Source of the DNA: Candidatus Kaistella beijingensis
Lineage (GTDB): Bacteria > Bacteroidota > Bacteroidia > Flavobacteriales > Weeksellaceae
Assembly: GCF_020084865.1 (NCBI RefSeq)
Contig: NZ_CP071953.1
Location: 2,752,192 to 2,816,191, forward strand
DNA: 64,000 bases
Direction: 5' to 3'
In this document: piece after piece, positions 41,308 to 50,045 of the stretch
How positions within the stretch are numbered: the first letter of the stretch is position 1
Layout: the number at the start of each line of letters is the position of its first letter
The notes under the pieces: generated by a model
Seen by the model: the letters and a program-made list of their open reading frames with translations, nothing else
What the model was told of the DNA's origin: nothing
Database searches by the model: none
Made by a program: the position numbers and the translations under genes

Positions 41308-42375
41308 TTATGGAAATCGGTAAACAATTGCATTGATGTTCATTCCTGCACCTACAGAAGCGAAAACGATGTTGCCTTTTTCTTTGAAAGTGTGACCTTT
41401 CATTTCGCCTTTGATAATTAAATCAAACATTGTGGGAATTGTGGCGACCGAAGAATTTCCAAATTCTTGGATTGTCATCGGTGCAATTGCATGGTCGTAA
41501 TCTGTTTTTCCGTATAATTTGTGAAGACGGGAAATCATCGCGTAATCCATTTTTGCGTTTGCTTGATGAATAAGAATTTTGTCAATATCATCGATGGTTA
41601 ATCCAGCTTTGTCAATCGTTTCTTTGATTGCATCCGGAACATTTTTCAAAGCATATTCGTAAATTTTTCTACCATGCATTCTGATGTAAAGCGGACGGCG
41701 GTCTTCATCCCGTTTCAAGGAAGGTGCGTTTTCCAGATAATTCAGTTCAGCATCGTTATCACAAATCGTGGAATCTGCAATTATTCCCACGTTTTCATCA
41801 TCAGTAGCTTTCACCACTACAGCTCCGGCTCCGTCTGCAAAAATCATTTTATTTCGGTCGAAAGCATCGGTAACACGACTTAAAGCTTCTGAACCAACCA
41901 CCAAGATCAGTTTCGCTTTTTTGGCTTTGATTAAAGTGTCGGCTAAAATCATCGCTTCAACCCAACCCGGACAACCGAATATCATGTCGTAATTCACGCA
42001 TTTTCTGTTCTTAATGCCCAATTTATTCTTTACTCTTGCCGACATTGAAGGCATGAAGTTCGTCATTCCATTTTGATCAACTTCGCCGAAATTGCTTGCG
42101 TAAATAATATAGTCAATCTCCTCCTGATCGATTTGTGCGTCGTAGATTGCCTCTTTTGCGGCTCTGTAACCCAAATCAGAGTTGAATTCACCATCTTCCA
42201 TATATCTACGGTTTTCGATTTCCGTGATTTCTACAAATTTTTGGATGATTTCTGCATTGGGTTTGTCGATTCGGTCACCTTCATCGGTATAGAAAACGGA
42301 ATCCATGAAATGTTCTCTTCCTATTACTTTTGTCGGGATATAACTTCCAGAACCTATAATAATTGTATTGGGCAT
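41308..42375 (-). CDS. Beta-ketoacyl-ACP synthase III family protein
   Basis: A 355-residue thiolase-fold condensing enzyme. The catalytic triad is present: Cys in NYDMIFGCPGWVEAM (about residue 134), His in ILIHQANAKMD, and Asn in FGNSSVATIPTMFDL. ADGAGAVVV and the C-terminal FASVGAGMNINAIVYR are typical. It is longer than housekeeping FabH (about 317) and has the divergent entry IIGSGSYIPTKVIGREHFM. It may belong to a specialised lipid or pigment pathway rather than fatty-acid initiation. No other pathway gene is adjacent. Confidence 0.9.
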   Translation of the reverse strand: MPNTIIIGSGSYIPTKVIGREHFMDSVFYTDEGDRIDKPNAEIIQKFVEITEIENRRYMEDGEFNSDLGYRAAKEAIYDAQIDQEEIDYIIYASNFGEVDQNGMTNFMPSMSARVKNKLGIKNRKCVNYDMIFGCPGWVEAMILADTLIKAKKAKLILVVGSEALSRVTDAFDRNKMIFADGAGAVVVKATDDENVGIIADSTICDNDAELNYLENAPSLKRDEDRRPLYIRMHGRKIYEYALKNVPDAIKETIDKAGLTIDDIDKILIHQANAKMDYAMISRLHKLYGKTDYDHAIAPMTIQEFGNSSVATIPTMFDLIIKGEMKGHTFKEKGNIVFASVGAGMNINAIVYRFP

Positions 42376-42397
42376 GTTTTTTTTTGAAAATTTAGGG

Positions 42398-42405
42398 CAA
42401 AGTTA
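42398..42405 (-). promoter_or_regulatory. -7 box of the KAS III gene
   Basis: TAACTTTG on the minus strand, 22 nt upstream of the ATG at 42375. Confidence 0.55.
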
Positions 42406-42443
42406 AGAATTAATATCGTTCCGTAATAAAACAAAATTATTAC

Positions 42444-42451
42444 TAAATTTG
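42444..42451 (+). promoter_or_regulatory. -7 box of the 42475 gene and ubiE-porT operon
   Basis: TAAATTTG, 23 nt upstream of the ATG at 42475. Confidence 0.6.
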
Positions 42452-42474
42452 CAAAAGTTTTTCAGAAGATTTAT

Positions 42475-43044
42475 ATGAAGTTAAGTGCGTCAACAAAAGG
42501 GTTGATTATTTCGGTTTTAGCGGTGATTTTGGCGTTCGGGATTTACTTTTTGTTTTTGGCGAAACGTAATTATTATCTCGTTGATAATCCTACCGAAAAC
42601 ACGTTTTACTTTAAAATCAATAATGGTGACGAGAAAATAATTTCTGCAGGTCAAAATGTAAAAGTTGATTTTAATAAAGGTAAAAACAGCGTAAAAGTTT
42701 ATGACCAACAAAAAAAATTGCTTTATGATTCAGGTTTTGTGGTCAATAAAGACCGTGGTTTGCTCAACATTGCACATCAGGATTATTACATTAATGAGCA
42801 ATTTTACGGATATGGTTTGAATAAAGATTCATTAATTACTGCAAGAGGAGCCACTGAAATTGACGGTAAAAATTATGTCAACAAACCGCTACTTTTCAAT
42901 AAATTATATACCGACGATTTCTACTTTAATATTGATGAAGACTACGACAAAGTGGTGAAAAACGTTCAAAAAGTAGAATCGCGCACGAAAATTTTCAGAA
43001 AACATGATTTTTTGAATTATTATAAAGAATACTACAAATTTTAA
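42475..43044 (+). CDS. Membrane-anchored protein of unknown function
   Basis: 189 residues: one N-terminal membrane helix (GLIISVLAVILAFGIYFLFLAK, about residues 9-30) and a Tyr/Asn/Lys-rich periplasmic domain (NPTENTFYFKINNGDEKIIS). The family was not recognised. It is the first gene of a likely operon with ubiE (10-bp gap) and porT, so an envelope role is plausible but unproven. Confidence 0.8.
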   Translation: MKLSASTKGLIISVLAVILAFGIYFLFLAKRNYYLVDNPTENTFYFKINNGDEKIISAGQNVKVDFNKGKNSVKVYDQQKKLLYDSGFVVNKDRGLLNIAHQDYYINEQFYGYGLNKDSLITARGATEIDGKNYVNKPLLFNKLYTDDFYFNIDEDYDKVVKNVQKVESRTKIFRKHDFLNYYKEYYKF

Positions 43045-43054
43045 ATACACCGTT

Positions 43055-43774
43055 TTGAGTCAAGTTACACCGTACAATACAGATGCTGGAAAAAAGAAGG
43101 AAGTTGAAGACATGTTCGACAACATCGCGCCGAAATACGATCTGCTGAACCATGTTCTTTCCATGAAAATTGATGTTCTTTGGAGAAACACTTTGGTAAA
43201 GTGGATGAACAAAGACCAACCGAAAGAAGTTTTGGATGTTGCAACAGGAACCGGTGATTTGGCGATTGCTGTACAGAAAGGAACGAAAGCAAAAGTCGTA
43301 GGTTTGGACCTTTCGCAACAAATGTTGAACGTGGGAATCGATAAAATAAAAAAACTTAATTTAAACCACGAAATTTCGATGCAGAAAGGAGACGCTGAAA
43401 ACTTACCGTTTGAAAGCAATAAATTTGATGCCGTTTCCGTTGCATTTGGAGTGAGAAATTTTGAGAATTTGGAGAAAGGTTTGGCGGAATTGAGAAGGGT
43501 GGTAAAGGAAAATAAAAGCGTATATATCCTTGAGTTTTCTAAAGTTGAAGGTTTTTTAGGGCCGTTTTATATGTTTTATTTCAAGAACATTTTACCGCAA
43601 ATTGGTAAATTGGTTTCTAAAGACAACCGTGCATATACTTATCTTCCGGATTCGGTGAACGCTTTTCCGTTTGGTGAAAAAATGAAAAATATCCTTTTGA
43701 ACACCGGTTTCAAAAAGGTGGAATATAAAAAATTGAGTTTAGGCATTGCAACCATTTATAAGGCAACCAAATAA
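43055..43774 (+). CDS. ubiE: Demethylmenaquinone methyltransferase UbiE/MenG
   Basis: A 239-residue SAM-dependent C-methyltransferase for the last step of menaquinone synthesis. Motifs are VEDMFDNIAPKYDLLNHVLS, SAM motif I VLDVATGTGDLAIAV (near residue 50), and FDAVSVAFGVRNFENLEKGL. The start is TTG at 43055; starting at the first internal ATG would remove the conserved PYNTDAGKKKEVEDMF segment. It is followed 1 bp later by porT, a pairing common in Bacteroidetes. Confidence 0.95.
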   Translation: MSQVTPYNTDAGKKKEVEDMFDNIAPKYDLLNHVLSMKIDVLWRNTLVKWMNKDQPKEVLDVATGTGDLAIAVQKGTKAKVVGLDLSQQMLNVGIDKIKKLNLNHEISMQKGDAENLPFESNKFDAVSVAFGVRNFENLEKGLAELRRVVKENKSVYILEFSKVEGFLGPFYMFYFKNILPQIGKLVSKDNRAYTYLPDSVNAFPFGEKMKNILLNTGFKKVEYKKLSLGIATIYKATK

Positions 43775-43775
43775 G

Positions 43776-44561
43776 ATGGGTAAAATAGTATTGAAGATTA
43801 GTGTAATTGCAGCAGTATGTATAGCGACGCTTTTCGATGCGCAATTATTCCGAACAAAAGACAGAATGGACAAACTGGAAGGTTTCGACAATCAGAAATT
43901 CAGTTACGGGTTTTTTCTTGCTGCGAATAATTTCGACTATAAATTAGTTCTTGATCCAAAATTTGGGATGGATGGTCAGAAAAGTTTAGTTCAGACAAAA
44001 TCCTCCTATAGTTTTGGTGCAGGATTAATCGGGAAAATGAGGTTGAATGACCACTTCGATTTGAGAATTGAACCGGGATTACAATTTTTGCAGAGAGAAG
44101 TGTTTTTTGATACGCAATCGAACGATCAGTACGCCGCAGGAACTACTGCAAACGCACCTTTTACACCAAGAATCTTAACGGATGCCGATAAACTAAGAAC
44201 GGTAAAATCCACGTATGTAGACATTCCAATTTTAATCGAGGTTCACGGCGACCGTTGGTATAATTCAAGACCTTATGCAGCAGCAGGAATGAACTGGATG
44301 ATGAACTTGCAGTCAAACAGCAAAGCCGCGGATGACAATGCAAACGGACTTTTCAGAACTACCGCGAGTAATTTTGCATGGTCTGCAGAAATTGGGATTC
44401 AGTTTTATTTCAGCAGATTTAAATTGACGCCGGGTTTCAGAGGAACTTTTATGATTAATGACGAAATGGTTTCCGATAATCCAGAAACGCCGCCTTATTG
44501 GAGCGCAGCGATTTCAAGCGCCAAAACTCGTGCGTTCATGTTCACTTTGAAGTTTGAATAA
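43776..44561 (+). CDS. porT: Type IX secretion/gliding outer-membrane protein PorT
   Basis: 261 residues from the ATG at 43776, which follows the ubiE stop by 1 bp. It has a signal peptide (KISVIAAVCIATLFDAQ) and an eight-stranded-like beta-barrel pattern: SYGFFLAANNFDYKLVLDP, GAGLIGKMRLNDHFDLRIEP, YVDIPILIEVHG and FSRFKLTPGFRGTFM, ending in aromatic FTLKFE. PorT is required for T9SS in Porphyromonas gingivalis. It probably serves export of the sorting-domain proteins at 47216 and 59016. Confidence 0.88.
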   Translation: MGKIVLKISVIAAVCIATLFDAQLFRTKDRMDKLEGFDNQKFSYGFFLAANNFDYKLVLDPKFGMDGQKSLVQTKSSYSFGAGLIGKMRLNDHFDLRIEPGLQFLQREVFFDTQSNDQYAAGTTANAPFTPRILTDADKLRTVKSTYVDIPILIEVHGDRWYNSRPYAAAGMNWMMNLQSNSKAADDNANGLFRTTASNFAWSAEIGIQFYFSRFKLTPGFRGTFMINDEMVSDNPETPPYWSAAISSAKTRAFMFTLKFE

Positions 44562-44584
44562 ATCAATATAATCAATTCATAAAT

Positions 44585-44612
44585 AAGAGGTTACAAAAGT
44601 TTCCTCTTTTTT
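44585..44612 (+). terminator. Terminator of the ubiE-porT operon
   Basis: AAGAGG/CCTCTT stem with a 12-nt loop followed by TTTT. Confidence 0.55.
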
Positions 44613-44658
44613 ATTTAATATATTGCGGAATTAAATACCAATTCAAATTAAATTTTTC

Positions 44659-44666
44659 TATTTTTG
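44659..44666 (+). promoter_or_regulatory. -7 box of the zapB-like/zapA operon
   Basis: TATTTTTG, 29 nt upstream of the ATG at 44696. Confidence 0.6.
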
Positions 44667-44695
44667 TAGGACAGTTAGAATAATAACACCTGAAA

Positions 44696-44998
44696 ATGCT
44701 CAAAGATTTAGAAAATAATTTTTCGGTATTGGAAAAAAGGATTTTGAATATTAGTAAAAACTATCAAAATCTCGATGAAAAATACCAGGAACTGAATCAG
44801 GAGCATGAAGAATTGAAGAAGAAATACGACGAGGAGAGAAGAAAAAATCAGGTTTTAGCAGAAGAGCAAAAAAATATAAAACTTTATTCAGCAATATCCG
44901 GAAATCCCGACCACAACCGACTGATGAAAAACCACATCAACCGATTGATTAAGGAAGTGGACAACTGTATTGCAGAACTTCAAAACAGCGGATTGTAA
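44696..44998 (+). CDS. Coiled-coil protein upstream of ZapA (ZapB-like)
   Basis: 100 residues, almost entirely coiled coil (ENNFSVLEKRILNISKNYQN, KYQELNQEHEELKKKYDEER). The C-terminus NRLMKNHINRLIKEVDNCIA is conserved in this position in Bacteroidetes. Stop and zapA start share one base (TAATG), so the two are coupled. By size, fold and location a ZapB-like Z-ring linker is likely, but the sequence gives no direct proof. Confidence 0.75.
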   Translation: MLKDLENNFSVLEKRILNISKNYQNLDEKYQELNQEHEELKKKYDEERRKNQVLAEEQKNIKLYSAISGNPDHNRLMKNHINRLIKEVDNCIAELQNSGL

Positions 44999-45285
44999 TG
45001 GAAGTAAGAAGAATTACCATCACCATTGCCGGAAGAAATTATCCGCTCAACGTTCCTGCCGCAGAAGAAGAAACCCTGCGAAAAGTGGGCAAACAAATTG
45101 AAGCCATGATTAAAGATTTTGAACAAAATTTTGACGTGAGGGATAAACAGGATGCTTTAGCAATGTGCGCCTTGAAATTGGGCACCAATGCAGAAGTTTC
45201 ACAAATCGCGAACGAAAAAAATATTAATGCCTCCAATGAAAGGTTGATGCAGATTAACCAAATTTTGGAAGCGCTGGAAAAGTAG
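44998..45285 (+). CDS. zapA: Cell division protein ZapA
   Basis: A 95-residue FtsZ-associated protein. The N-terminal domain RRITITIAGRNYPLNVPAAE and the signature EEETLRKVGKQIEAMI precede the DVRDKQDALAMCALKLG helix and the C-terminal coiled coil. Followed by a 6S RNA gene, the same neighbourhood as zapA-ssrS in gammaproteobacteria. Confidence 0.93.
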   Translation: MEVRRITITIAGRNYPLNVPAAEEETLRKVGKQIEAMIKDFEQNFDVRDKQDALAMCALKLGTNAEVSQIANEKNINASNERLMQINQILEALEK

Positions 45286-45306
45286 ATTTTTCTTTTCCGG
45301 AAACAA

Positions 45307-45478
45307 TTGCCTACAATAGTTCTAACACATTACAGGTAAACTCAACGCTAAACAATTACCGGACGAAAGTCCTTTCAATGGCGCGCTGCTTTACGCAGAT
45401 TACAGAGGAAGGAAATCAGTTCAAATCGTGTTGATTAGGAGTTTACTCTATATCACTGAATTATTGTGGGCTTTTTTT
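45307..45478 (+). ncRNA. ssrS: 6S RNA (6S-Flavo type)
   Basis: About 170 nt without ORF between zapA and rny. Its ends pair as a 14-bp closing helix (45309-45322 with 45458-45471; 12 Watson-Crick and 2 G-U pairs), immediately followed by a T7 run, as in a terminator. An inner helix GTAAACTC/GAGTTTAC (45336-45343, 45439-45446) and an apical GGAC-GAAA-GTCC tetraloop hairpin (45361-45372) leave a large open central region, as in 6S RNA that mimics an open promoter. Position and architecture fit 6S-Flavo. A weak -7 box (TAGATTTT, 45283-45290) precedes it. Confidence 0.82.
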
Positions 45479-45551
45479 ATTCAAAATTCCAGATTGAATT
45501 TTGAATCTGAAATCTTGAATTATTTATAGAACATTTAAACTAAATATATAT

Positions 45552-47126
45552 ATGACAACAACAGTCGCAATCATTATCGGCATGGTTTGTCTTGGAATTG
45601 GAGCGGTTCTGGGAATGTTTTTTTCCAAAAGCTCGCTGAATTCAAAGGCAAAATTCATCATAGATGATGCAAAGAAAAACGCCGAAAACCTTATAGAAAA
45701 AGCCACCGTACAGGCAGAATCCATTAAAAAAGAAAAACATTTACAGGCAAAAGAAAAATTTCTTGAGCTCAAGTCGCAACACGACGCAGACATCCAGGCC
45801 AGAGAAAAGAAAATGCAGGAAGCTGAAAAGCGTGTGAAAGACAAGGAAAACAAGCTAAACGATGAGTTAAGCAAAACCGGAAAACTTGAAAAAGATCTTG
45901 ACAAACAAATTGCAGATTACAGCAAAAAACACGAAATCCTTGAGAAAAAGCAACAGGAACTGGACGCCGTAACCGCACAGAAAGTAGAAATTCTTGAGAA
46001 AATCTCGGGTTATTCCGCAGAAGATGCTAAAAACGAATTGGTTGAAGCGATGAAAGCTGAAGCTAAAACCAAAGCTCAAGCTCACGTTCAAAGCATTATG
46101 GAAGAAGCCAATCTGAACGCAAAACAGGAAGCGAAAAAGATTGTTATCCAAACCATTCAAAGAATTGGAACCGAACAAGCAATTGAAAATTCAGTTTCTG
46201 TCTTTAATATTGAATCAGACGAGGTTAAAGGTAGAATTATCGGTAGAGAAGGTAGAAACATTCGCGCTTTAGAAGCCGCAACAGGAGTAGAAATTATTGT
46301 GGATGATACGCCGGAAGCAATTTTACTTTCCTGTTTCGACCCAGTAAGAAGAGAAATCGCGAGACTTTCTTTGCACCGCTTAGTAACGGACGGAAGAATT
46401 CACCCTGCAAGAATCGAGGAAGTGGTTGATAAAACCAAAAAACAAATCGAAGAAGAAATCATCGAGGTTGGTAAAAGAACCATCATCGATTTGGGAATCC
46501 ACGGACTGCATCCAGAATTGGTAAAAATCGTCGGAAGAATGAAATTTCGTTCCTCTTACGGACAAAACTTATTGCAACACTCCAGAGAAGTCGCAAACAT
46601 TGCGGCAACTATGGCTGCAGAATTAGGATTAAATGTGAAGCTTGCAAAAAGAGCAGGTTTGCTTCACGATATCGGAAAAGTTCCGGAGCAGGAATCTGAA
46701 CTTCCACACGCACTTCTCGGAATGCAGTGGGCAGAAAAATTTGGTGAAAATGCAGAAGTAGTCAACGCAATCGGTGCTCACCACGATGAGATTGAAATGA
46801 CTTCACTTCTTTCACCAATCATCCAAGTTGCAGATGCGATTTCCGGAGCAAGACCCGGAGCGAGAAGACAGGTTTTGGAATCTTACATCCAAAGATTGAA
46901 AGATTTGGAAGCAGCTGCATTAAGCTTTGACGGAGTTTCCAGCGCTTATGCAATTCAGGCAGGTCGTGAACTCCGAGTAATGGTAGAAAGTGGAAAAATT
47001 AATGACGAACATGCAGCGCAACTTTCTTACGATATTTCCGAAAAAATTCAGAACGAATTAACTTATCCGGGACAAGTGAGAATTACCGTAATTCGTGAAA
47101 CAAGAGCGGTGAATATTGCGAGATAA
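45552..47126 (+). CDS. rny: Ribonuclease Y
   Basis: A 524-residue membrane-anchored endoribonuclease initiating mRNA decay. An N-terminal membrane helix ([20 protein letters not shown]) leads into a long coiled coil (about residues 30-200). The KH domain follows ([20 protein letters not shown]), then the HD domain with the metal site [12 protein letters not shown] and [11 protein letters not shown]. Length and domain order are standard. Alongside RNase G at 28339, this genome carries both decay initiators. Confidence 0.96.
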   Translation: MTTTVAIIIGMVCLGIGAVLGMFFSKSSLNSKAKFIIDDAKKNAENLIEKATVQAESIKKEKHLQAKEKFLELKSQHDADIQAREKKMQEAEKRVKDKENKLNDELSKTGKLEKDLDKQIADYSKKHEILEKKQQELDAVTAQKVEILEKISGYSAEDAKNELVEAMKAEAKTKAQAHVQSIMEEANLNAKQEAKKIVIQTIQRIGTEQAIENSVSVFNIESDEVKGRIIGREGRNIRALEAATGVEIIVDDTPEAILLSCFDPVRREIARLSLHRLVTDGRIHPARIEEVVDKTKKQIEEEIIEVGKRTIIDLGIHGLHPELVKIVGRMKFRSSYGQNLLQHSREVANIAATMAAELGLNVKLAKRAGLLHDIGKVPEQESELPHALLGMQWAEKFGENAEVVNAIGAHHDEIEMTSLLSPIIQVADAISGARPGARRQVLESYIQRLKDLEAAALSFDGVSSAYAIQAGRELRVMVESGKINDEHAAQLSYDISEKIQNELTYPGQVRITVIRETRAVNIAR

Positions 47127-47160
47127 AATAGTTGGAAGACGGAAGTCCGAAGACAGAAGA

Positions 47161-47193
47161 AAAAATCCTTTCAAAAGTTTTGAAAGGATTTTT
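47161..47193. terminator. Bidirectional terminator between rny and the T9SS protein gene
   Basis: A 16-bp perfect inverted repeat AAAAATCCTTTCAAAA/TTTTGAAAGGATTTTT. A family B repeat word (GGAAGACGGAAGTCCGAAG, 47134-47152) precedes it. Confidence 0.85.
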
Positions 47194-47215
47194 TGTTGGT
47201 TTTGTTGAAGAATTT

Positions 47216-48760
47216 CTATTTGATTATTTTCTCGGTTTTTACTCCTGATTTCGTGTAGATTTTTACGAGATAAATTCCCTTCACGACATTTGAAAAATCA
47301 ACTTTATCACTGTTAGCAATAGTTTTAATTAATTTTCCGTCAACGCTGTAAACTTCGGTCTTATCAATTTTTTCTCCCGACTGAATATACAAAATATCTT
47401 TTACCGGATTCGGATAAACCTTCATTCTAGAAGCAGAAGCATTTTGAACAGCCAAATTAGTTTTAGTAATCCGTACGTTATCAAGTCTCAAAGAAGCGTT
47501 TACTGCAACAACTGGAGTAACGTTTCCAAAACCAAAGTAATAAATCTTCGATTCAGGAGCGGTAAAAGTTGAAGTATATTCCACATAATTTCCGCCAGAA
47601 ATTGTGTTGCTGCTCAATTCCTGAATATTCGATTCCTTGCTTGGAGCAGATGCCGCCGAAACTTTCAAAGTTGCAGGAGTTGCCGTTGCAGTACTCATTT
47701 GCGCAAAATATTTGATGGTGATTTCGTCGCCTGCGTTAGCTTTTATGGGATAAGAAAAAATCCAGTCGTTTTTTGCAAAAGATTTACTGGTGTTATTGAA
47801 AACGTAGCCACTTCCGCTTTGTGAAGCAGAACCGGTTCCATTTACCCAAGTTCCAGAAGTCCAACCGTCGGAATCATATTCACCATAATTTTCAGCTGTA
47901 TATTCGAAATCGTAAGAATATGGAGGAAGCGCTGCCGTCCAAACCGATTTTGGGGTTGCCCAACCCGAGCCACAATCCCCATTTTTCAAGAAAAATTGAT
48001 AGCGAGTTGCAGGCTGCAATCCCGAGAAACTTTTTGTAAGAGCAGTCTGGATCCCAGTTGAAGAAACAGGCACTGTGAAAGTAGTCAATCCAGTATCATA
48101 ATTAGTGATTCCTGCTGTAGAATTCCAATTTACAGTGAAGCTGTTTTCGGTAAGGTTTGTTGAGTTGAAACCTGTTAAACTGGGTAAAATACAATTTGTA
48201 GAATTACTGATATACAAGTCATCCAAGGCAAGATACATCCCATCCGTAGTTTTATTTATGAAAGCGAGATAAATGGTTTGACCTTTGTAAGCAGACAAAT
48301 CCAAAGTTCTAGAATTAAAATCATATGGTTGTTCTGAAGTTACCGACAAAAGTGTAGTGGTGAAACTGGTCTGTTGATTATTCGTGGTAGAAATTTTCAC
48401 GTCATAACTATCCATTTTTTCTAAATCATAAGATTTTGCTTTCCAATATAACGTTGGATTTCCTGTTGCGGGAATGGTAATTGAAGGGGTAATCAACCAG
48501 TCATTCGATGTTCCTGCAGGGTCGTACCATGAAGTGCTCAGCGCAATTTTGTTGTCATAACCGTCATAAAACTGAATCCATGCCTCTGTATCAAAATCCA
48601 AAACCGGAGCATAGAACGGAACGGTTAACCCGTCCGCATTTATTTTGGTGTAAGAAGAAAGTGGAGTTCCATTGTTATTTTCAAACCCGGAACTAAAGAT
48701 TTGTGATTGAAACTGTAATGTTGCAGCTATCAATAAAACAGTAGTAATTTTTTTTTTCAT
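47216..48760 (-). CDS. T9SS-exported cleaved-adhesin/fibronectin-type protein
   Basis: 514 residues from the ATG at 48760 with a signal peptide (MKKKITTVLLIAATLQFQSQ). A cleaved-adhesin/MAM-like jelly roll is recognisable (DFDTEAWIQFYDGYDNKIAL and STSNDWLITPSITIP-like phrases, YLALDDLYISN). A fibronectin III module follows (LTENSFTVNWNSTAGITNY...YQFFLKNGD), then a second jelly-roll. The C-terminus is a type A sorting domain: KVYPNPVKDILYI, VYSVDGKLIKT, GIYLVKIYTKSG. It is secreted or surface-attached through T9SS. Ligand unknown. Confidence 0.9.
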   Translation of the reverse strand: MKKKITTVLLIAATLQFQSQIFSSGFENNNGTPLSSYTKINADGLTVPFYAPVLDFDTEAWIQFYDGYDNKIALSTSWYDPAGTSNDWLITPSITIPATGNPTLYWKAKSYDLEKMDSYDVKISTTNNQQTSFTTTLLSVTSEQPYDFNSRTLDLSAYKGQTIYLAFINKTTDGMYLALDDLYISNSTNCILPSLTGFNSTNLTENSFTVNWNSTAGITNYDTGLTTFTVPVSSTGIQTALTKSFSGLQPATRYQFFLKNGDCGSGWATPKSVWTAALPPYSYDFEYTAENYGEYDSDGWTSGTWVNGTGSASQSGSGYVFNNTSKSFAKNDWIFSYPIKANAGDEITIKYFAQMSTATATPATLKVSAASAPSKESNIQELSSNTISGGNYVEYTSTFTAPESKIYYFGFGNVTPVVAVNASLRLDNVRITKTNLAVQNASASRMKVYPNPVKDILYIQSGEKIDKTEVYSVDGKLIKTIANSDKVDFSNVVKGIYLVKIYTKSGVKTEKIIK

Positions 48761-48868
48761 TTTTAAAATTAAAATTGGTAAGAAACGCAAGTTAAACTTA
48801 AAGAATTTTAAAAACAATAAAATATTTTACTTAAATATCAAAATGTTAAAGTATAAAATAAAAATACC

Positions 48869-49006
48869 TTAGTTTCTGATTTTAAATTCCATGGTGTAAT
48901 CTGCATATTCAGGTTTTGTAATTCCTTGTGCATATTTTTTATTTCCGGGTTGGCTATATTTTCTCAGATAAGCTTCGTTGATTTGAGGGTTTATATTGTC
49001 TTTTTT
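48869..49006 (-). pseudogene. C-terminal gene remnant
   Basis: A 43-codon open stretch without start codon that ends in TAA (48869-48871). It reads protein-like (NPQINEAYLRKYSQPGNKKY and EYADYTMEFKIRN). Upstream it runs into an A8 tract and an in-frame stop. Composition and the clean C-terminus suggest the tail of a decayed gene. The parent family was not recognised. Confidence 0.45.
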
Positions 49007-49028
49007 TTAAAACATAAAATTCATTATT

Positions 49029-49493
49029 TTAAAGAAAAGGTTTCATTTCATCCTCAATCTTTTTCCTTAAATCCATCAATTTGATGGCGTATTGCTCCAT
49101 TTGTTTTTCGGCTTCAGTTTGTGGCAGAAATTTCGGAACTTCAATTGAATTTCCTTCGTCATCAACCGCTACGAAAACGATGATGCAGTGTGTTTTCTTC
49201 TCAAAATCTTTACGTTTGATATTACGTGAAAAAACATTGATGGCGATATGCATACTTGTGTTACCGGTGTAAATGACTTCCGCTTCCACTTTTACGATAT
49301 GACCGATTTTGATGGGAGAATAAAAGCGAATTCCACCCACATAAACCGTAACGCAATAACTTGAAGCCCACGAACTTGCACAAGCATAACCAGCTTGGTC
49401 AATCCATTTCATTACGCTTCCGCCGTGAACATTTCCGCCGTAATTAATGTCGCTTGGTTCGGAAATGAACTGAAAAACAGTTTTGTTCTGCAT
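49029..49493 (-). CDS. Acyl-CoA thioesterase (hotdog fold, YciA/BACH type)
   Basis: 154 residues. The N-terminal GGNVHGGSVMKWIDQAGYAC is the hotdog helix with the catalytic-site region, followed by GGIRFYSPIKIGHIVKVEAEVIYTG and NVFSRNIKRKDFEKKTHCIIVFVAVD. It hydrolyses acyl-CoA to free acid and CoA and is probably cytosolic and oligomeric. Chain length unknown. Divergent from the arsC-like gene. Confidence 0.9.
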   Translation of the reverse strand: MQNKTVFQFISEPSDINYGGNVHGGSVMKWIDQAGYACASSWASSYCVTVYVGGIRFYSPIKIGHIVKVEAEVIYTGNTSMHIAINVFSRNIKRKDFEKKTHCIIVFVAVDDEGNSIEVPKFLPQTEAEKQMEQYAIKLMDLRKKIEDEMKPFL

Positions 49494-49551
49494 CTTTCTG
49501 AAAATTTTAAATAAAGGTATTCAATAATTTTCAAAATTTTGCTTTAAATAC

Positions 49552-49559
49552 TAAATTTG
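49552..49559 (+). promoter_or_regulatory. -7 box of the ArsC/Spx-like gene (leaderless arrangement)
   Basis: TAAATTTG ends 4 nt before the ATG at 49564. Confidence 0.6.
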
Positions 49560-49563
49560 AGAC

Positions 49564-49920
49564 ATGAAAAAAGTCTTTTATTTAAAGTCCTGCGACACCT
49601 GCCAAAAAATATTGAAACAGTTTGATTTGAGCGATTGGGAACTTCGGGAAATAAAAACGGAACCAATGACCAAAGAAGAATTGGGTGAAATGTATCAATT
49701 GACCCAATCTTACGAAGCCCTTTTCAGCAAAAAATCAACCCAGATTAAATTACGAGGACTTGATGTGAAATCTTTGCAGGAAAAGGATTTCAAGAAATTG
49801 TTGCTTGATCATTATACTTTTTTGAAGCGCCCTGTTTTCATGACCGACAAAGAAATTTTTGTGGGAAACGACAAGAAAAATGTGGAAGCATTGAAGCATT
49901 ATTTTGGAATTTTAGAATAA
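49564..49920 (+). CDS. ArsC/Spx family thioredoxin-fold protein
   Basis: 118 residues. The N-terminal CDTCQK motif (C-x2-C, about residues 10-13) and the conserved RPVFM segment (near 94) define the ArsC/Spx/YffB family. The anion-site RxxR arrangement of true arsenate reductases is not evident and no ars genes are near. It could be a thiol-redox or glutaredoxin-linked protein rather than an arsenate reductase. Confidence 0.85.
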   Translation: MKKVFYLKSCDTCQKILKQFDLSDWELREIKTEPMTKEELGEMYQLTQSYEALFSKKSTQIKLRGLDVKSLQEKDFKKLLLDHYTFLKRPVFMTDKEIFVGNDKKNVEALKHYFGILE

Positions 49921-49922
49921 AT

Positions 49923-49960
49923 ACTCTCGCAGATTCGGCAGATCGCGCAGATTTTAACTG
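49923..49960. repeat. Intergenic repeat, family E, half copy
   Basis: CTCTCGCAGATTCGGCAGATCG and CGCAGATTTTAAC correspond to the left arm of the copies at 31713 and 39862. No right arm follows. Confidence 0.5.
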
Positions 49961-49977
49961 ATCATGTTTAGAAAAAA

Positions 49978-50001
49978 AAGCGGCCGATAATTCGGTCGCT
50001 T
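49978..50001 (-). terminator. Terminator of gcvT
   Basis: AAGCGGCCGA/TCGGTCGCTT stem (one G-T pair), 4-nt loop, with an 8-T run on the minus strand. Confidence 0.8.
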
Positions 50002-50045
50002 AAAAATTCACTATTCACTGCAAATCAAATTCAGCAATGACTTGT

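Noticed and set aside
49564..49920. Arsenical resistance operon
   Set aside because: Only an ArsC/Spx-fold protein is present; no arsenic transporter or ArsR gene is nearby and the arsenate-site arginines are not evident.
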